From contig JADJJH010000007.1 of assembly GCA_016706595.1 (NCBI GenBank), positions 62,001 to 126,000 on the forward strand: a stretch of DNA of 64,000 nt. Reading direction: 5' to 3'. Under the pieces are notes generated by a model, which was not told the DNA's origin, made no database searches, and saw nothing but the letters and a program-made list of their open reading frames with translations. The position numbers and the translations under genes are program-made. Positions 8,901-20,700 of this stretch are shown one piece after another; position 1 is the first letter of the stretch, and every line of letters starts with the position of its first letter. The stretch is from Bacteroidota bacterium (GTDB taxonomy: Bacteria > Bacteroidota > Bacteroidia > Chitinophagales > Chitinophagaceae).

Positions 8901-11538
8901 AGTAACTGTAAATAATCCTCAAATATTAACAACAACTCCAGGAAGTCGCTGTGGTTATGGCTCTGTGTTATTAGCCGCAACTGCAGAACCGGGTGCTCAA
9001 GTGAAGTGGTATGATGCCGCAAATGGTGGAAATTTATTATTTACAGGAACTTCATTTAATACACCAAATATTGGTACAACAACTAATTTCTTTGCTGAAG
9101 CTTCGACTGGTGGTGGAGGCGGAACCGCTTCTCCAATTCAAGTTACTGAAATGGATTTAGGAACCGATCGTTTAGAAATACAAAATGTATCTCCAGATCC
9201 AATTAATGTTACGGGTTGGAAAGTAGCCGTAAGTAATAGCTATACGGATATAAACTCGGTAAATACGATTGTTCAAACACTAAGTGGTACCATGAACCCT
9301 GGTGCTACCATGAGTTGGACAGATGCTGCAGCGGGACCGAATTATTGGGGTAATAATATATTATGGAACCCTGGTGCTGGGCCTAGTTTTACAGGTTGGG
9401 CTGCCATTCTAGATAATAATAATGTGCTGAAAGATATTGTATTTACAAACTGGCCTGCTGCTAGTATTGCTGCAGCAAGTATTACAGTTGGCGCAACCGT
9501 AATCACAGTTGGTTCATTGTGGTCGGGTAATGGTATTAACACAACTACTGTGGCCGCAACTGATGGTGTTTCAAGACAAGGAACTATGGATAATAACAGT
9601 GCAACTGACTTTAGTATTATTCCACTTTCTTTTGGAACAACCAATCCGGGAATGACGATTCCTTTTACAGGATTTGGATGCTTAGGTGTTCCACGTGTGG
9701 CAGTAACAGCAACCGTTACACCTCCACCGGCAATGACCGCAACAGCAAGTGCAACTACAATTTGTGCAGGTGAATCAAGTACCTTAAGTGTAAGCAGTTC
9801 GAATGATCCGAATTATACGTACACTTGGAATCCAGGTGCATTATCCGGAAATTCAGTTACTGTAAGTCCGGCCATTACCACAACATATACCGTTACAGCA
9901 ATAGACAATTCAGCAGGTACTTTTAATGGTTGTGGAAATGCAGAAACGATTACCATAACCGTAAATCCTATTATTGTAACTGCCTCGGCAAGTGCCACGC
10001 CTTCGGTTATTTGTGAAGGCGATAATATTAATTTAAGTGCAGTTGCTGCCGGCATTGGATATTCTATGAATCCAAGTTGTTCAACCGGATTTATTGATAT
10101 CAGCACTTCAGGTACCGATGTTGATTTACCTGCGAATATTACTGATGACTCAGAACATAATATTGGTTTACCTGCCTTCACTTATAATGGAGTTACGTAT
10201 ACAAGTGCGAGAGTTTCAACCAATGGTGTGCTCGTATTAGGATCAGTTACGGGTGATGTAACTGCAGGAAATGGACCATTACCGAATATAGGAAATACAG
10301 CAGGTAATATATTTCTTGCTCCTTTCTGGGATGATTTGTATCCAACGGTTGGCACAAATGCTAGTTTAAAGACGGAAACTATAGGCTCAAATTTTATTGT
10401 ACAATGGACTAATATGTCGCATTTTGATGATTCATTAAGCGGTACTATCACATTCCAAGCTCAATTAAATTTATTGAATGGCACGGTAACTTATGTTTAC
10501 AATGATGTATTATTTGGTAATGTAATTCACGATGCAGGTTTAAGTGCTACTATTGGTGTTCAATTTAGTGCATCAAGTGCAATTCAGTATTCAACAGCAA
10601 GCGCAAGTTTAACTAACGGGCAATGTGTAAATTTCAGTCCAAATACGGCTACCATTTCATGGACCGGCCCTAATGGATTCAATTCAAGTGCAAGTAATCC
10701 GGTAGTTGCCGCAGCAAGCAGTGTCAATGGCGGAAATTATATATTGAGTGCTATGGGAAGTAATGGTTGCAGTGCCACTTCAACAGTGCTTGTAACTGTA
10801 AATCAAAATTCAGCTTCTAGCACAAGCTTTACATCTCCATGCGCAACACCATATACTTGGAATGGCAATACCTATACTACCTCAGGTACCTATACCTATA
10901 CCACAACGAATGCTGCAGGATGTGATTCTACAGCAACCCTAAATTTGACGGTAAATCCTTGTAATACTACGCTTAACCTAACTTGCTTTATACAAGGCTA
11001 TTGGGATGGAAGTTCGCAAATGCAACCCGTATTAGCAAATCAAGGAGAACCTACCACTACGGGCGCTTGTGATACCATTACGGTTGAATTACATAGTGAT
11101 ATTGCACCATATGGTACAGACGCTTCAACTACCGCTGTGTTGCAGCAAAATGGTACCGCAACTTGTATTTTCCCACCGGTAACAGGCAATAAATACATTG
11201 TGGTTAAACATCGCAATGCAGTGCAATCTTGGTCAGCTAGTCCAGTAGCTATGGGAACTTCTGCCTCCTACGATTTCTCAACAGCAGCAAATAAAGCCTA
11301 TGGTGATAATCAAATTCAGGTATCAACCTCACCTGTTATCTTTGCATTCTATAGCGGTGATATCGTAATAGATGAAAATATCGATTTATTAGATTTAGGC
11401 TATCTAGAAACTGAAATCTCGAACTTCAGTTTTGGATACATCCCTGCTGATTTGAACGGTGATGGTAATGTTGATTTATTGGATAGTCCGGTTTTGGAAA
11501 CCAATATCTCAAACTTTATTTTCTCGAATCATCCATAA
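2980..11538 (+). CDS. Giant secreted modular protein (2852 aa) with two beta-helix units, lamin-tail-like domain and dockerin-like C-terminus
   Basis: The N-terminus has a basic start, a hydrophobic core and likely cleavage after SFA near residue 35. Modules by residue: N-terminal beta domain (36-225), Ig-like (230-320), beta-helix unit 1 (about 327-785), a CARDB-like linker (790-890), beta-helix unit 2 (898-1355), linker, Ig-like (about 1473-1560), an extra beta domain, Ig-like (about 1894-1990), lamin-tail-like domain (2048-2230), Ig-like, nidogen-like domain with FLAPFWDDLYP (about 2357-2544), and the shared C-terminal module (2661-2852). The two beta-helix units are clear duplicates: both open with YTINS...NFQ.F and end PDPGAYEF. 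The family suggests adhesion or glycan binding outside the cell. No catalytic motif was recognised, so an enzymatic role for the helices stays open. It is monocistronic, with a terminator just downstream. Confidence 0.9.
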   Translation: MNLHFDITKKANFTHFKGLSILLLLLAFCRVSFAQVGTPTYLNNNTGVTANAFPLNTTANTKIQWIYGPGAFTTAGGGSGTPLPAGQLITKIYIKFSATTNPATIYPNLRISMAQTLGTTANFGTASSTIYPFNTGLTQVFDQNNFQFTGITPSSWYGITLQTPFLYDPALSLLVEVRSTLTTSGGNGVANIATTGQMQRLYGPFANTIGTSNTGLTPIGFDVMPAAVCSAPPTAGTAVSSPLIPICAGSSATLDLTGNSIGSGQTYQWESSLTPGGPYTSVSTVNSSPIFTVNPTVTTYYRCLVTCSGNTQPSTETSVTVAPLFPGGNYTINSALPTGGSNFQTFAAAVAAISCGISSSVVFDVVSGSGPYTEQITLPSTIGSDATKTVTFNGNGNTLQFASTNINARHVVKLDGADYITFDNLIINASAGTYGWGIHFINGADYNTVSLCTINTSTTDITLSSHHPVVMSNSATVTTTAGNNGNYNTFIDNTFQGGYYSVTMCGSGVGTENIGNNLTNNQFRNSYSYSLYMLNQKSAIVNNNDFSRPLRTASTTTAGVFMTTGSIGNVVEGNRIHNFFDAFPASTSTFYGVYCSGDASSLQPNRVSNNVVYNINHLGAIYGMYNAGGDFEQIYHNTISLDDAAATGGLTYGIYQTTAASGLDFRNNIITISRGGTGAKVGLYYNTTTSALTSNNNVVFLNSAGTGAQNFGSWGAVAYATQALWNTATTLDANSVQTNPGYAAPLTADYTPTSALVNNTGGNVGVAYDILGNPRNLIAPDPGAYEFDLVGLDGAITWVSPTSPTTAGLKTITVSVLNNLSTTITDLVLNYTDGGSIVTEAFSGLSLASSTSQTFSFTTQYNLTSSAILRAYISSVNGVMDDIQGNDTTTNQNLCLSLAGAYTINSSAPASVTNFQSFGSFVSALNCGGVSSAVTVDVVSATGPYTEQITIGSIAGASAVNTISINGNGNTLTSPGGTEYYTLRFNGADYVSVNDLNVVSTGATGAIALSMMNVSDNNSFTNCTFSVPQALTTTASSCVAFSSSPITATGTGNNGNNNLFDGCTMSGGYYCISVYGTSGANIVGNQFLNCTVTNFYLYGLYHIYGTNTVVRGCTFERPTRATVTTGYGVFLTTGSLGCLVEGNRVRNMFGAALTSTSTCYGLYCAATATAGNENRFINNLVSGIQGNGVLGGIYLTGANFVQVYHNTIAHNYTSATAGTTYGIYSTGTSGVSIQNNIVTITRGGTGTKYGLYYSPLATTSNYNNVYINAAAGVNYFGYNGTTATGYADLATWLGTGMDLSSASVDPSYNNPSLGDFKPGNVLIDNMATNLGIVTDILGVTRSVTPDPGAYEFTISPIDAGVIGFVSPGTTGCYTATENVEVTIKNFGSTPLDFSTTPLTVTVDVSGAVVTSLTATPSGTLAPGATMNVVVSPALNMTANGSYNFNAYTTISGDGNALNDALTPGISRIVGPIGGTVTASPSSLCVTGSSVISLTGNYGGTIQWQESNSPTGPWTNVGTGATSYTPASAITQAMYYQVEVSCNGNTSLSSMDTVVVNNPLVLTTTPGSRCGIGTVSLEATVEPGANAKWYANATGGSSLFTGSPFTTPTISSTTTFYVEPVQGIGGADSLSVPLANGTTTGVYFHMFMVSSPTGMTLDQIGIKSNAVIGTLTSWDIYYRPDNYQLIPGANTSSVGWTLLSSVTGVPSLGAADYTMITLGLNLVIPPGATYSFHIAPVGGATHQYASTALGTVVSTNANASIIAGNRGGTTPFNCTTSGGMAVVKLKYSLGCVGTRVPVVATVAAPPAITASAVDPVLCPLGTTSISVSSPNDPNYTYSWTSVPAGFTASGTGPHSISPTATTTYEVYAIDNTTGSFAGCANTASVNVITAPALLAGTVSGIPATICVSGTPTLTVTGAAGGSIQWQESTSATGPWTNVGSGSSTYTPAAAITQTMYYRVEVTCQVTTSVQSNVFTVTVNNPQILTTTPGSRCGYGSVLLAATAEPGAQVKWYDAANGGNLLFTGTSFNTPNIGTTTNFFAEASTGGGGGTASPIQVTEMDLGTDRLEIQNVSPDPINVTGWKVAVSNSYTDINSVNTIVQTLSGTMNPGATMSWTDAAAGPNYWGNNILWNPGAGPSFTGWAAILDNNNVLKDIVFTNWPAASIAAASITVGATVITVGSLWSGNGINTTTVAATDGVSRQGTMDNNSATDFSIIPLSFGTTNPGMTIPFTGFGCLGVPRVAVTATVTPPPAMTATASATTICAGESSTLSVSSSNDPNYTYTWNPGALSGNSVTVSPAITTTYTVTAIDNSAGTFNGCGNAETITITVNPIIVTASASATPSVICEGDNINLSAVAAGIGYSMNPSCSTGFIDISTSGTDVDLPANITDDSEHNIGLPAFTYNGVTYTSARVSTNGVLVLGSVTGDVTAGNGPLPNIGNTAGNIFLAPFWDDLYPTVGTNASLKTETIGSNFIVQWTNMSHFDDSLSGTITFQAQLNLLNGTVTYVYNDVLFGNVIHDAGLSATIGVQFSASSAIQYSTASASLTNGQCVNFSPNTATISWTGPNGFNSSASNPVVAAASSVNGGNYILSAMGSNGCSATSTVLVTVNQNSASSTSFTSPCATPYTWNGNTYTTSGTYTYTTTNAAGCDSTATLNLTVNPCNTTLNLTCFIQGYWDGSSQMQPVLANQGEPTTTGACDTITVELHSDIAPYGTDASTTAVLQQNGTATCIFPPVTGNKYIVVKHRNAVQSWSASPVAMGTSASYDFSTAANKAYGDNQIQVSTSPVIFAFYSGDIVIDENIDLLDLGYLETEISNFSFGYIPADLNGDGNVDLLDSPVLETNISNFIFSNHP
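10960..11535 (+). repeat. Shared C-terminal module, copy 2
   Basis: This copy is 576 bp, the same length as copy 1 and visibly very similar to it at the DNA level. The dockerin-like pair begins at 11356 (residue 2793). Loop 2 is again D.NGDGNVDLLD and the end is FIFSNHP. Confidence 0.85.
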
Positions 11539-11560
11539 TCTTGGTAAAATTTAAATACAA

Positions 11561-11600
11561 AATCCCCTTAGAAATTTAATCTAAGGGGATTTTTGTTTTT
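11561..11600 (+). terminator. Rho-independent terminator after the second giant gene
   Basis: The arms AATCCCCTTAGA (11561-11572) and TCTAAGGGGATT (11580-11591) enclose a 7-base loop and are followed by a T-rich tract (TTTTTGTTTTT). Confidence 0.85.
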
Positions 11601-11701
11601 CTATAACGCTCATTTTGGCATTCACCGCTAAGGCATTAACTTTTTTTTTTATATGCGTTCTTTGAAATAAGTTTGTAGGATATTTTAGAAAAAAATTTAT
11701 C

Positions 11702-14700
11702 ATGAAAAAAATTACTTTGATGCTAAAAGCATTATTCACTTTGGTGTTGTCTCTGTTTTTTTACAGTAGCACGCAGGCGCAGTATGTAAGTATTCCGGTT
11801 ACAGGTTTTAACAACGATATTGTGGCAAATGGTGTAGGAAGCAGTACCATAGTAGGTACTACCTATCCTGCAATCGGTGTAGATGGAGCCATGTATTCAT
11901 TTCACGATAATACGTTTAAGTATACCGCCGCCAGCGCACTGCCTACTTGCTTTTTCCCGGTTAGCAATACCGCTGCAAGCTTACGTACTGCCGGTTTAAC
12001 CTATCAATTTGAGCCATATACTGCAAACAATGCGCTTACCATTGATAATAATTCTACAACTTACCTCACTTCGCCTTTTGCAAATACTGGCACGCTTACC
12101 TTAAATACTCCAACAAGCTATGGCAAATTATTTGTACTTTATGAAACTGTAGTGAATGTTTCACCGATGGTAGTTGATGTTGTGGTAACGTTTACCGATG
12201 CAACTACACAATCATTTCCTGCAAATGCTTGTGTGAATTGGTTTACAACTACACTTCCTGCATATAGTGGCATGGGACGAACAACACCAGCCGGAGCCAT
12301 TCAATGTGGAGCAACGCCTAATATGTTTGAATTGCAATTGTCTATTGATCCATCCAATTCTACCAAGCTTGTTCAAAGTATAACGTTTACCTTACCCGCT
12401 TCTTATACAACAGGTACTACTGCCTCAACTGTAAATTATTTTCACGCATTAGCTGTTGGAGGAATTGCACCTTGTACAACACCTCCTGATCAAGCATCTG
12501 CATTAAATTTAAGCTCGCCTTCAGGCACTGTGGTAAATGGTAGCTTTACTGCTGCGTCAAGTGCACCTAGTGGCTATTTGGCAGTAGGATATCTTGCTGG
12601 TTCAACACCCACCTTACCGGTTTCTGGCACAACCTATACTTTAGGTGCTAGTTTAGGAACAGGTAAAATTGTAGGGGTTGGGGCTTCAACATCATTAAGT
12701 GCTACCGGATTATTTCCCGGAGTTTCATATGATGTCTATATTTATTCATACAATAGCGGACCTTGCGCTACAGCTTATAATACAAGTTCACCACTTACCG
12801 GAACCATAACCACTTCATCGGTTGGGGCTTCCTTATTAATTAATCCCTACCTTGAAGGTGGATTTGAAAGTGGTGCTACCTTAGCTTCAAATGGTTGGAA
12901 TGTAGTGAACGCAGCAACCAATGCATGGACGGTTGGAACCGTACCTACAGGTTTTACTAATCAATCAGCTTATATTTCAAATAATGGAGGCGCTGCTTGG
13001 GCCTTTACTAATAATTCTGTTACCGCTTCACATATTTATAAGGATATCACTTTCCCTGCAGGCGAAAATGAAATTGTTTTATCGTTCAATTGGAAAGCAT
13101 TGGGTGAAGCAAGTGCATGGGATGCATTGATTGTATATACTTGTCCTACCACCATAACGCCCATAGCCTCATCACCAACCGGAACCGGAAACGCTGCTAC
13201 CTGGACAGGTGGTTCACCAACCGCTATCGGTGCTCAGTTATGGAATCAGGGAACCAATTTACAAACATTCACAGCTTGTTTACCTGCTTCATTTGCAGGT
13301 ACCACACAACGAATTGTACTTACTTGGAAAAATGACGGTTCGGGTGGGGTCAATCCGCCTGCCGCAGTGGATAATATATCTTTAGTTTCATCAGTACCCG
13401 TAGGTCCTGTTGATCAAGCAACTGCATTGACATTAACTACCATTTCAACCTCTCAAATTGATGTGAGTTATACAGCAGCGGCTACACCACCCGCAGGATA
13501 TGTGGTGGTTCGATATCCAAATGGTGCTACCCCAACCCCTCCGGTAACAGGTACTAACTATACACTTGGTAATCTACTCGGATCAGGAACTGTTGTTTAT
13601 ATTGGCACTGGCACTTCGTTTAGTAGTACCGGTTTATTAGGCAGCACAACGTACGATTATTATGTATATACTTATAGTACATCAACATGTGCAGGTAATG
13701 TTTATAATGTGGTAAGTCCTTTATCAGGAAGTCAAACCACCAATGCATGTGGAACTATCGGCGGCACATTCGCTGTAGGGCCAACTGCACCGGCTTCACC
13801 GGCAGGATTTCCTACGCTGACTGCGGCATTGGCTTATATTAGTACTAATGGCTTAGGCTCAAACACCATACTTGAATTACAAAATGATTATACAAGTGCT
13901 TATGCCGCAACTAATGAAACCTATCCAATTGTTCTTCCTTTTAATGCTTGTATCAATGCAACAAAAACATTAACCATCCAACCGGCAGCCACCGTTACAG
14001 CGCCGATTATTTTTAGTAGCGCTAGTACACAAGCTACCTTTGTTTTTGATGGAGGCAGTTTTGTTACGATAGATGGCAGACCGGGAGGCTCGGGTACAGA
14101 CAAATTCATAAGCATTGTAAACACTAGCGCTACAGCCGCATCGGCAGGTAATGCAGTGGTGATGCGAAATGAAGCAACAAGTAATACACTCACTTTCCTT
14201 GATTTATCGGCTTCAAATTTAAATCCTGCAACCAATGCCGGTACTATGGCAGTGGGCGCGGTGCCGGGTGTTGTAGCTATTCATTCAACCACCGGTATTG
14301 GCGGTAACGATAATAATACCATCTCAAATTGTAATATTCATACAGCCTCTACAAGTGGTAATTTATTAAATGTGGGTGTATATGCTTACAATAATACTAC
14401 AGTAGGTTCAGCGGCAAACAATGATAATAACACCATTACATCTTGTAATTTCTACGACATTTTTCATGCTTCAGCGGCTACCGCAGCGATTGATATATTA
14501 GTGGGTAATAATAACTGGACGATTTCTGATAATAGTTATTATCAAACGGCTTCTCGAACGTATGCAACCACAGCACAAACACATCGCGGCTTTTGGATTA
14601 CTCCGGGTGCGTCCGCTTTAGGATCAAGTGGCTATACAATTACTGGTAACTATATAGGCGGAACAGCAGCCAATTGTGGCGGAACAGCGTATACTATGTT

Positions 14701-17700
14701 GGGAAGCATTGCTACTTTGTTTCAAGGAATGGATGTTTCAGTAGGCACCTTGTCTGCTACTAACATCTTAAATAATACCATTCAAAATATAGCGTTAACA
14801 ACTACAAGCACTGGGAACTATTTTATTGGAATAGGTATTGCGAGTGGTAATGTAAATATTGGAAACGCACCAGGTACAGGAAATACCATTGGTTCAGCAA
14901 CCGGTAATGGTTCGATTGTTTTAAACAACAGCACAACTAGCTCAACAGCAAGTATTGCTGCAGGTATCCGACTTGGAGGAGGGCCTACCGCTACTATCAA
15001 TTATAATTCTATAGGATCGATAACTATCAACAATGGTGCTTTCTCAAATACTTTTGTAGGTATCAATGTTGTAGGTGGAGGAACTAGTTCAAATACAATT
15101 ACTAATAACCTAATCGGAAGTTTATCTACCGCCAATAGTATTCAAACTACGGGTACTGGTGTTGCAGCAACAGCTATGGGCATGAGTGGGATTTTTGTTT
15201 CATCAGGCCCTACCAATAGTACTGTAAGTAATAACACCATTGCAAACTTGCATAGTTCATATACCGGTACTTCAACCACTACAGCCTTAGGTATGCGTGG
15301 TATAGATGTAGTAGTTGGAGCAAATACAATTTCGAATAATACAGTACGTAATTTAACTTCAAATTCTGCAGCCGCTACATCAGGAAATGCTTCAGCAATT
15401 TGTGGTATTGTAATGCGTTCAACAACTGCGCCAACAACTATTTCAGGTAATTCAATTCATACATTGAAATTAACAGGTACATCTACCACTGCAGCCATGC
15501 AAATTAGTGGTTTAGTGGTATCATGTGCTACAACAGGAAGTAACTTGGTTAGTAAAAATAATATTCACAGTCTTTCGCTTACACCAGCTAATAATGCAGT
15601 AACTATTACAGGTATTACCGTATCGGCTGGATCTGCAACCTATGCTAACAATATGATTCGTTTAGGTTTTACCGAACTTGGAGCTCCTATCACATCTGGA
15701 ATACAATTACGAGGAATTACCAAAGGGACTGCAGTCGCTAATAATTTTTATCATAATAGCATTTATATTGGAGGTACCGGTGTAGTGTCTTCTACATTAA
15801 ATTCCTTTGCATTCCAACGTAGTACAGCGCCAACAGCCTTACCTAATGATGAAGTACTCAATAATATTTTTGTGAATGAGCGCTCAAATGCAAGCACTGG
15901 CGGGAAGCACTATGTTTTCTCAGCGTCAGCGAATACATTCCTTACTACAAATTTTAATGATTATTATTATACAGGAAATGGTGGTGTTTTCGGTTTAAAT
16001 GTCGCTGCTGATGTTGCAGTGTATACCCCGGGATGGATAACCGGTGATTTAAATAGCTTAAGTAGCGATCCGATATTTATCAATGCTACAGGTGATGCTG
16101 TAGTGGGCGACTTACATATTAATCCGGCTGTTCAAACAGCGATTGAGCAAGGTGGTACTTTTGTAAGTGCAGTTTTAGACGACATCGATAATCAAACGCG
16201 ATCTTCTTTAAGTCCGGTTGATATGGGTGCGGATGCTGGTAACTTCCTTTTATTAAATCCATGTACTGGGGTGCCAGGCGCTAGTACGGCCACATTAACG
16301 AATACTTCGGTAATATGCGGCTCAGGTACCAAAACTATGTATCTGGCAGGCTTTACAGGTCAACCTGGAAATAGCTATAAATGGCAAGAATCGGTGAGTG
16401 GTTTGTTAGGTTCATTTACAGATGTTACTACCGGTTTAGGTGCTAACACAAGTAGTTATACCACTGCAGCATTAACGTCTTCAATGTATTTTCAATGTGT
16501 TGTGTATTGTACTTTAACCGGTGATTCAACAGTTTCTTCTTCGGTTCAAGCAATCGTTACACCTGCTCCAACTTTAGTAGTTACACCTGCAAGCGGCACT
16601 AGTGTTTGTAGTGGTGCAAATGTTGATTTAGCGGCAAGCGGTGCCAATACTTATACCTGGACATGTAATCCTGGTGTTGGTGGTTATCCAATGGTATCTT
16701 TATTAAGTACCCCTAATAATTTAGCAACCGTAACGGCTCGACCAACATCAACCTTAGCTTCTGGTACAGGCGCACCGCCTGCAACCGTTGCCACACCAAC
16801 ATGGATTTATACCGTAGTTGGAACTGATGCAGGTGGTTGTACTTCAAGCGCATCGATTACACTGAACGTAATTACCAGTGCAAATATTCCTTTAGAATTA
16901 AATTATACAGCAACACCTACAAGTGTTTGTGCACCGGGTACGCCGGTTACATTTGATGTAACGCATATTGGTACAATTGGCAGCGGACAATGGGTTTACA
17001 ATTGGTATGACGCCGCTGGAACTACTTTATTACAATCAACAACAAGTGCATTAAGTACAGATTCTTATACACCTGCTACACCTTCTTCGGTTGGCAATAA
17101 AGTATTTATGGTGAAGTTGAGTAATACGGCTTGCCCTAGTTCATATGCTGTTGCGTCTCCATCTATATTTGTTGGGTATACCGCATTAAATATTGCTACA
17201 AACGCAAATTGTGGTGATAATGGAATTATTGTTTCATACCCAGAAGGAAGCACAGATATGACACCGTGGTATGTAAATGATTTTTCGACAGGCTTACAAG
17301 GTGCAGCGTTTGATGCAGCTTATGGCAACTGTAATTTTACAGGAGGCAGATGTAATATCACCAATCAAGCGAATGGTGTAAATGGTACTTTCTTGGTACG
17401 AAATCCTTCAAGTATCAACACCAATAACTTAACGGTGAATTTTAAAATGAGCACAGCACCTCGTGGTTTTGCATTTAATATTCTTGGAGCCGATGGTATG
17501 GCATGGAGTTATGCTCCTGATGTTTGGCAAGGAACATTAACGCCGGGTACAGGAGGATTTAATGCAGAAGGAGGTTCAGGTACAGGATTTAAATTAGCTT
17601 TTGATGCAACCGCCAATGGTGCTATTAATACACCGGGCGCTTATTTAATGTATAATTGTACTACTCCCGATCAAGGGCCTAGCTCACCAGGCGTACTTGC

Positions 17701-20700
17701 CTTTAAACAAGGCTCTTTCTGGCAAGGTTTAGTGAATGCACCGGTATCCATTCAAATTTCTGAAAATGGTTATGTAACGGTAAGTATCAATAATCAAATT
17801 ATTTTTGATCATGTGCCATTACCAACGGCCTACTTGACTGCCAATAAAAGCAATTGGTTACATGCATTTACCGCACGTACCGGTGGTTCAAACCAATTAC
17901 ATGCCATCGACGATTTAAATATTTCTTATGGTACTTACGAGTATAGTAATAATAGTACCAATGGGTTAGATGGTAGTTGGCAAACCGAAAATACATTTAA
18001 TGGCTTATCAGCCGGGACTTATAATATTTGGGTAAGAAATCCAAACGATCCGAATTGTTTTAGCAATACAGGTTCGTCAATCATTGGAACAAGTCCATCA
18101 CCATCATCTGCATTTACTGTGCCGGCAAGTGGCTATCAAGATGTGGTTTGTTATAATAATACAGTTACTTTAACCACAGATATTTTTGTACCGGGTGCAA
18201 CTTTCTTATGGGAGCAATCGGCAAGTGCATCAGGGCCATGGACTACTGCACCAGGTATATCAAATCAAGCAAATTATACAACTGATCCTTTAACTGTCAA
18301 TACTTATTTTAGATTGAATTTTACTTGCCCAGCTTCATCTACGGTTACTGCAACACCATTACTTGTAACAGTCAATGCGGGTTCAATTGCATCAACGAAT
18401 TCACCGCAAATGGTGAATTGTATTGGGGATAGTGTAACGGTTACGGCTGTTCCCGGACCAAATACAACTTGTGTTTGGTATACTACGGCAACAGGTGGTT
18501 CTCCGGTAGCCAATGGCAATAGTTATACGGCTGCCCCAACAACATTACCAACTACTTATTATGTTGAACCTGTAACGACAGTATATTCAAATCATTATGT
18601 TAATGGTGGACAAACCATTATTGGAAATACTTTTGGAACGGCAACTTCAGGAACAGGAATCAGTACAAGATTTACAACTACGGCTAGTATTTTAATCGAT
18701 AGTATTAAAGTAAACCCTGGTGCTGCCGGAACTTTAGTTGTGGCATTACAAAATGCAGGTTCTGCTACCAATATTTCATCATTTAGTTTTACGGTTACTG
18801 CCGCTATGGTAGGTAGTTTTGTAAATGTACCGGTGAATTTAACGGTGCCTGGATCTGGAAATTATCAGCTTACAACTACAGGTGTAACTTGTGCCTATTA
18901 CAGTCCTTATACCGGAACTTACGCAGCATCTTATATGTCCTTAGGTGGGGTGTTTAGTATAACAGGTGGATCAACAACAGCAACCGGAGCAGCATCTACC
19001 ACAGTATATGGTACTTGTTTCCGATGGGCAATTTCATCTTCTTGTCCTGCAGGAAGTGGTGCCAGAATTCCGGTTCTTGTAACCAATAATCCTGCATTTG
19101 ATATTAATATTACTTCAAACACGTCAGCATTTTGCGCAGGCACTATTGAGTCATTAGCGGCATCAAGTTCTAATCCTTACTCATCGTATACTTGGACGCC
19201 AATTACAGATTTATACATTGACGCAGCAGCAACGATTCCTTATACTGCCGCTTTAAATTTAGCTACTGTATATGCAAAACCTAGTAGTGGTGGATTAAAA
19301 ACTTATACTGTTTCAACGGCAGGCAGTGGTTGTTCAAATTCAAAATCGGTAATACTCAATGTAATTTCTATACCTAATGTAAGTGCAACTGCATCCCCTG
19401 CTTCTGCATGTACAGGCGGAAATGTTCAGATGAATGCATTCATTCCATCAGGTGTATATACAATTTCTTCAGTTCCTTTTGCACCCGAAGCAGTGCCAGC
19501 AACAGCATCAACTGTAACTGGTGATGAATCTACCCAAACCGTTAACTTAGGATTTAACTTTGGTTATTTTGGAAGTATATATACTAATGCAATCATTCAT
19601 ACCAATGGTTATATTCAACTTGGAGGTTCAACTCCGGTTTGTTTAACTTGTTATACACCTCCAGCAGCACCTGCAACAGGCAATCCAAATAATTGGGTGG
19701 GTATTTGGGCAGATATGAGTGTAACCGCAGGCCAAGTTACTTACGGAATGAGCGGTGTAGCACCTAATCGCAAGTTTGTAGTGAATTATAATAATGTAAA
19801 TTACTTCTCGGCTACACCGGCTTCTACTCACCAAATTATTTTAAACGAAGCAGATAATTCAGTTGAAATTCATGTTACCTCAAATGTTACAACGGCTACT
19901 AATGCCCGTGCTTTGGCTATAGAAAATGCAAGTGGAACGGTGGCTTATGTTCCAACAGGCAGAAACTCAGGCACTTGGACTGCTTCAAATGAAGCATGGA
20001 AATTTACACCGGTTGTGGGTAATTATACATTTGATTGGACAGCAAATAGCACTTATTTATCGGCTACAAATATTGCAAATCCAATTGCGCAAGCAATGGT
20101 AAATAATCAAACCTACACAGTTGTGGCTACCGATGTAAATACCGGATGTACAAACACGGCCGTAAGCAATGTGATAGTAAATATGCCTAGTAGTTCAAAT
20201 AGTACGGTAAGTCTACCATGCGGTTCGTCGTATGTTTGGAATTCAAATACTTATACAACAACTGGTATATACACCATTACCACCATGAATGTAGCCGGTT
20301 GCGATTCAGTGCAAACACTTGATCTTACCATTAATCCTTGTAATACCGTTCTAAATTTAACCTGCTTTATTCAAGGATATTGGGATGGGACTTCACAAAT
20401 GCAAGCGGTATTAGCGAATCAAGGTGAACCAACTACGCTTGGTGCATGCGACTCGATTGATGTTGAGTTACATAGTGATGTTGCGCCATATGGTGTTGAT
20501 GCATCGGTTCGTACTGTATTACAACAAAATGGTACGGCTACATGTATATTTCCGCCTGCTACAGGCAATAAGTATATTGTGGTAAAACATCGTTCGGCTG
20601 TACAAACTTGGTCGGCTAACCCGGTGACTATGGGAACTTCTGTTGCCTACAATTTTTCTACTGCAGCTAATCAAGCGTATGGTGATAATCAAGTTCAAAT

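Noticed and set aside
11661..11688. Promoter TTTG...TATTTTAG before the 11702 gene
   Set aside because: The spacing is 16 rather than 19-21 bases and the -7 box deviates; the evidence is too weak to annotate.
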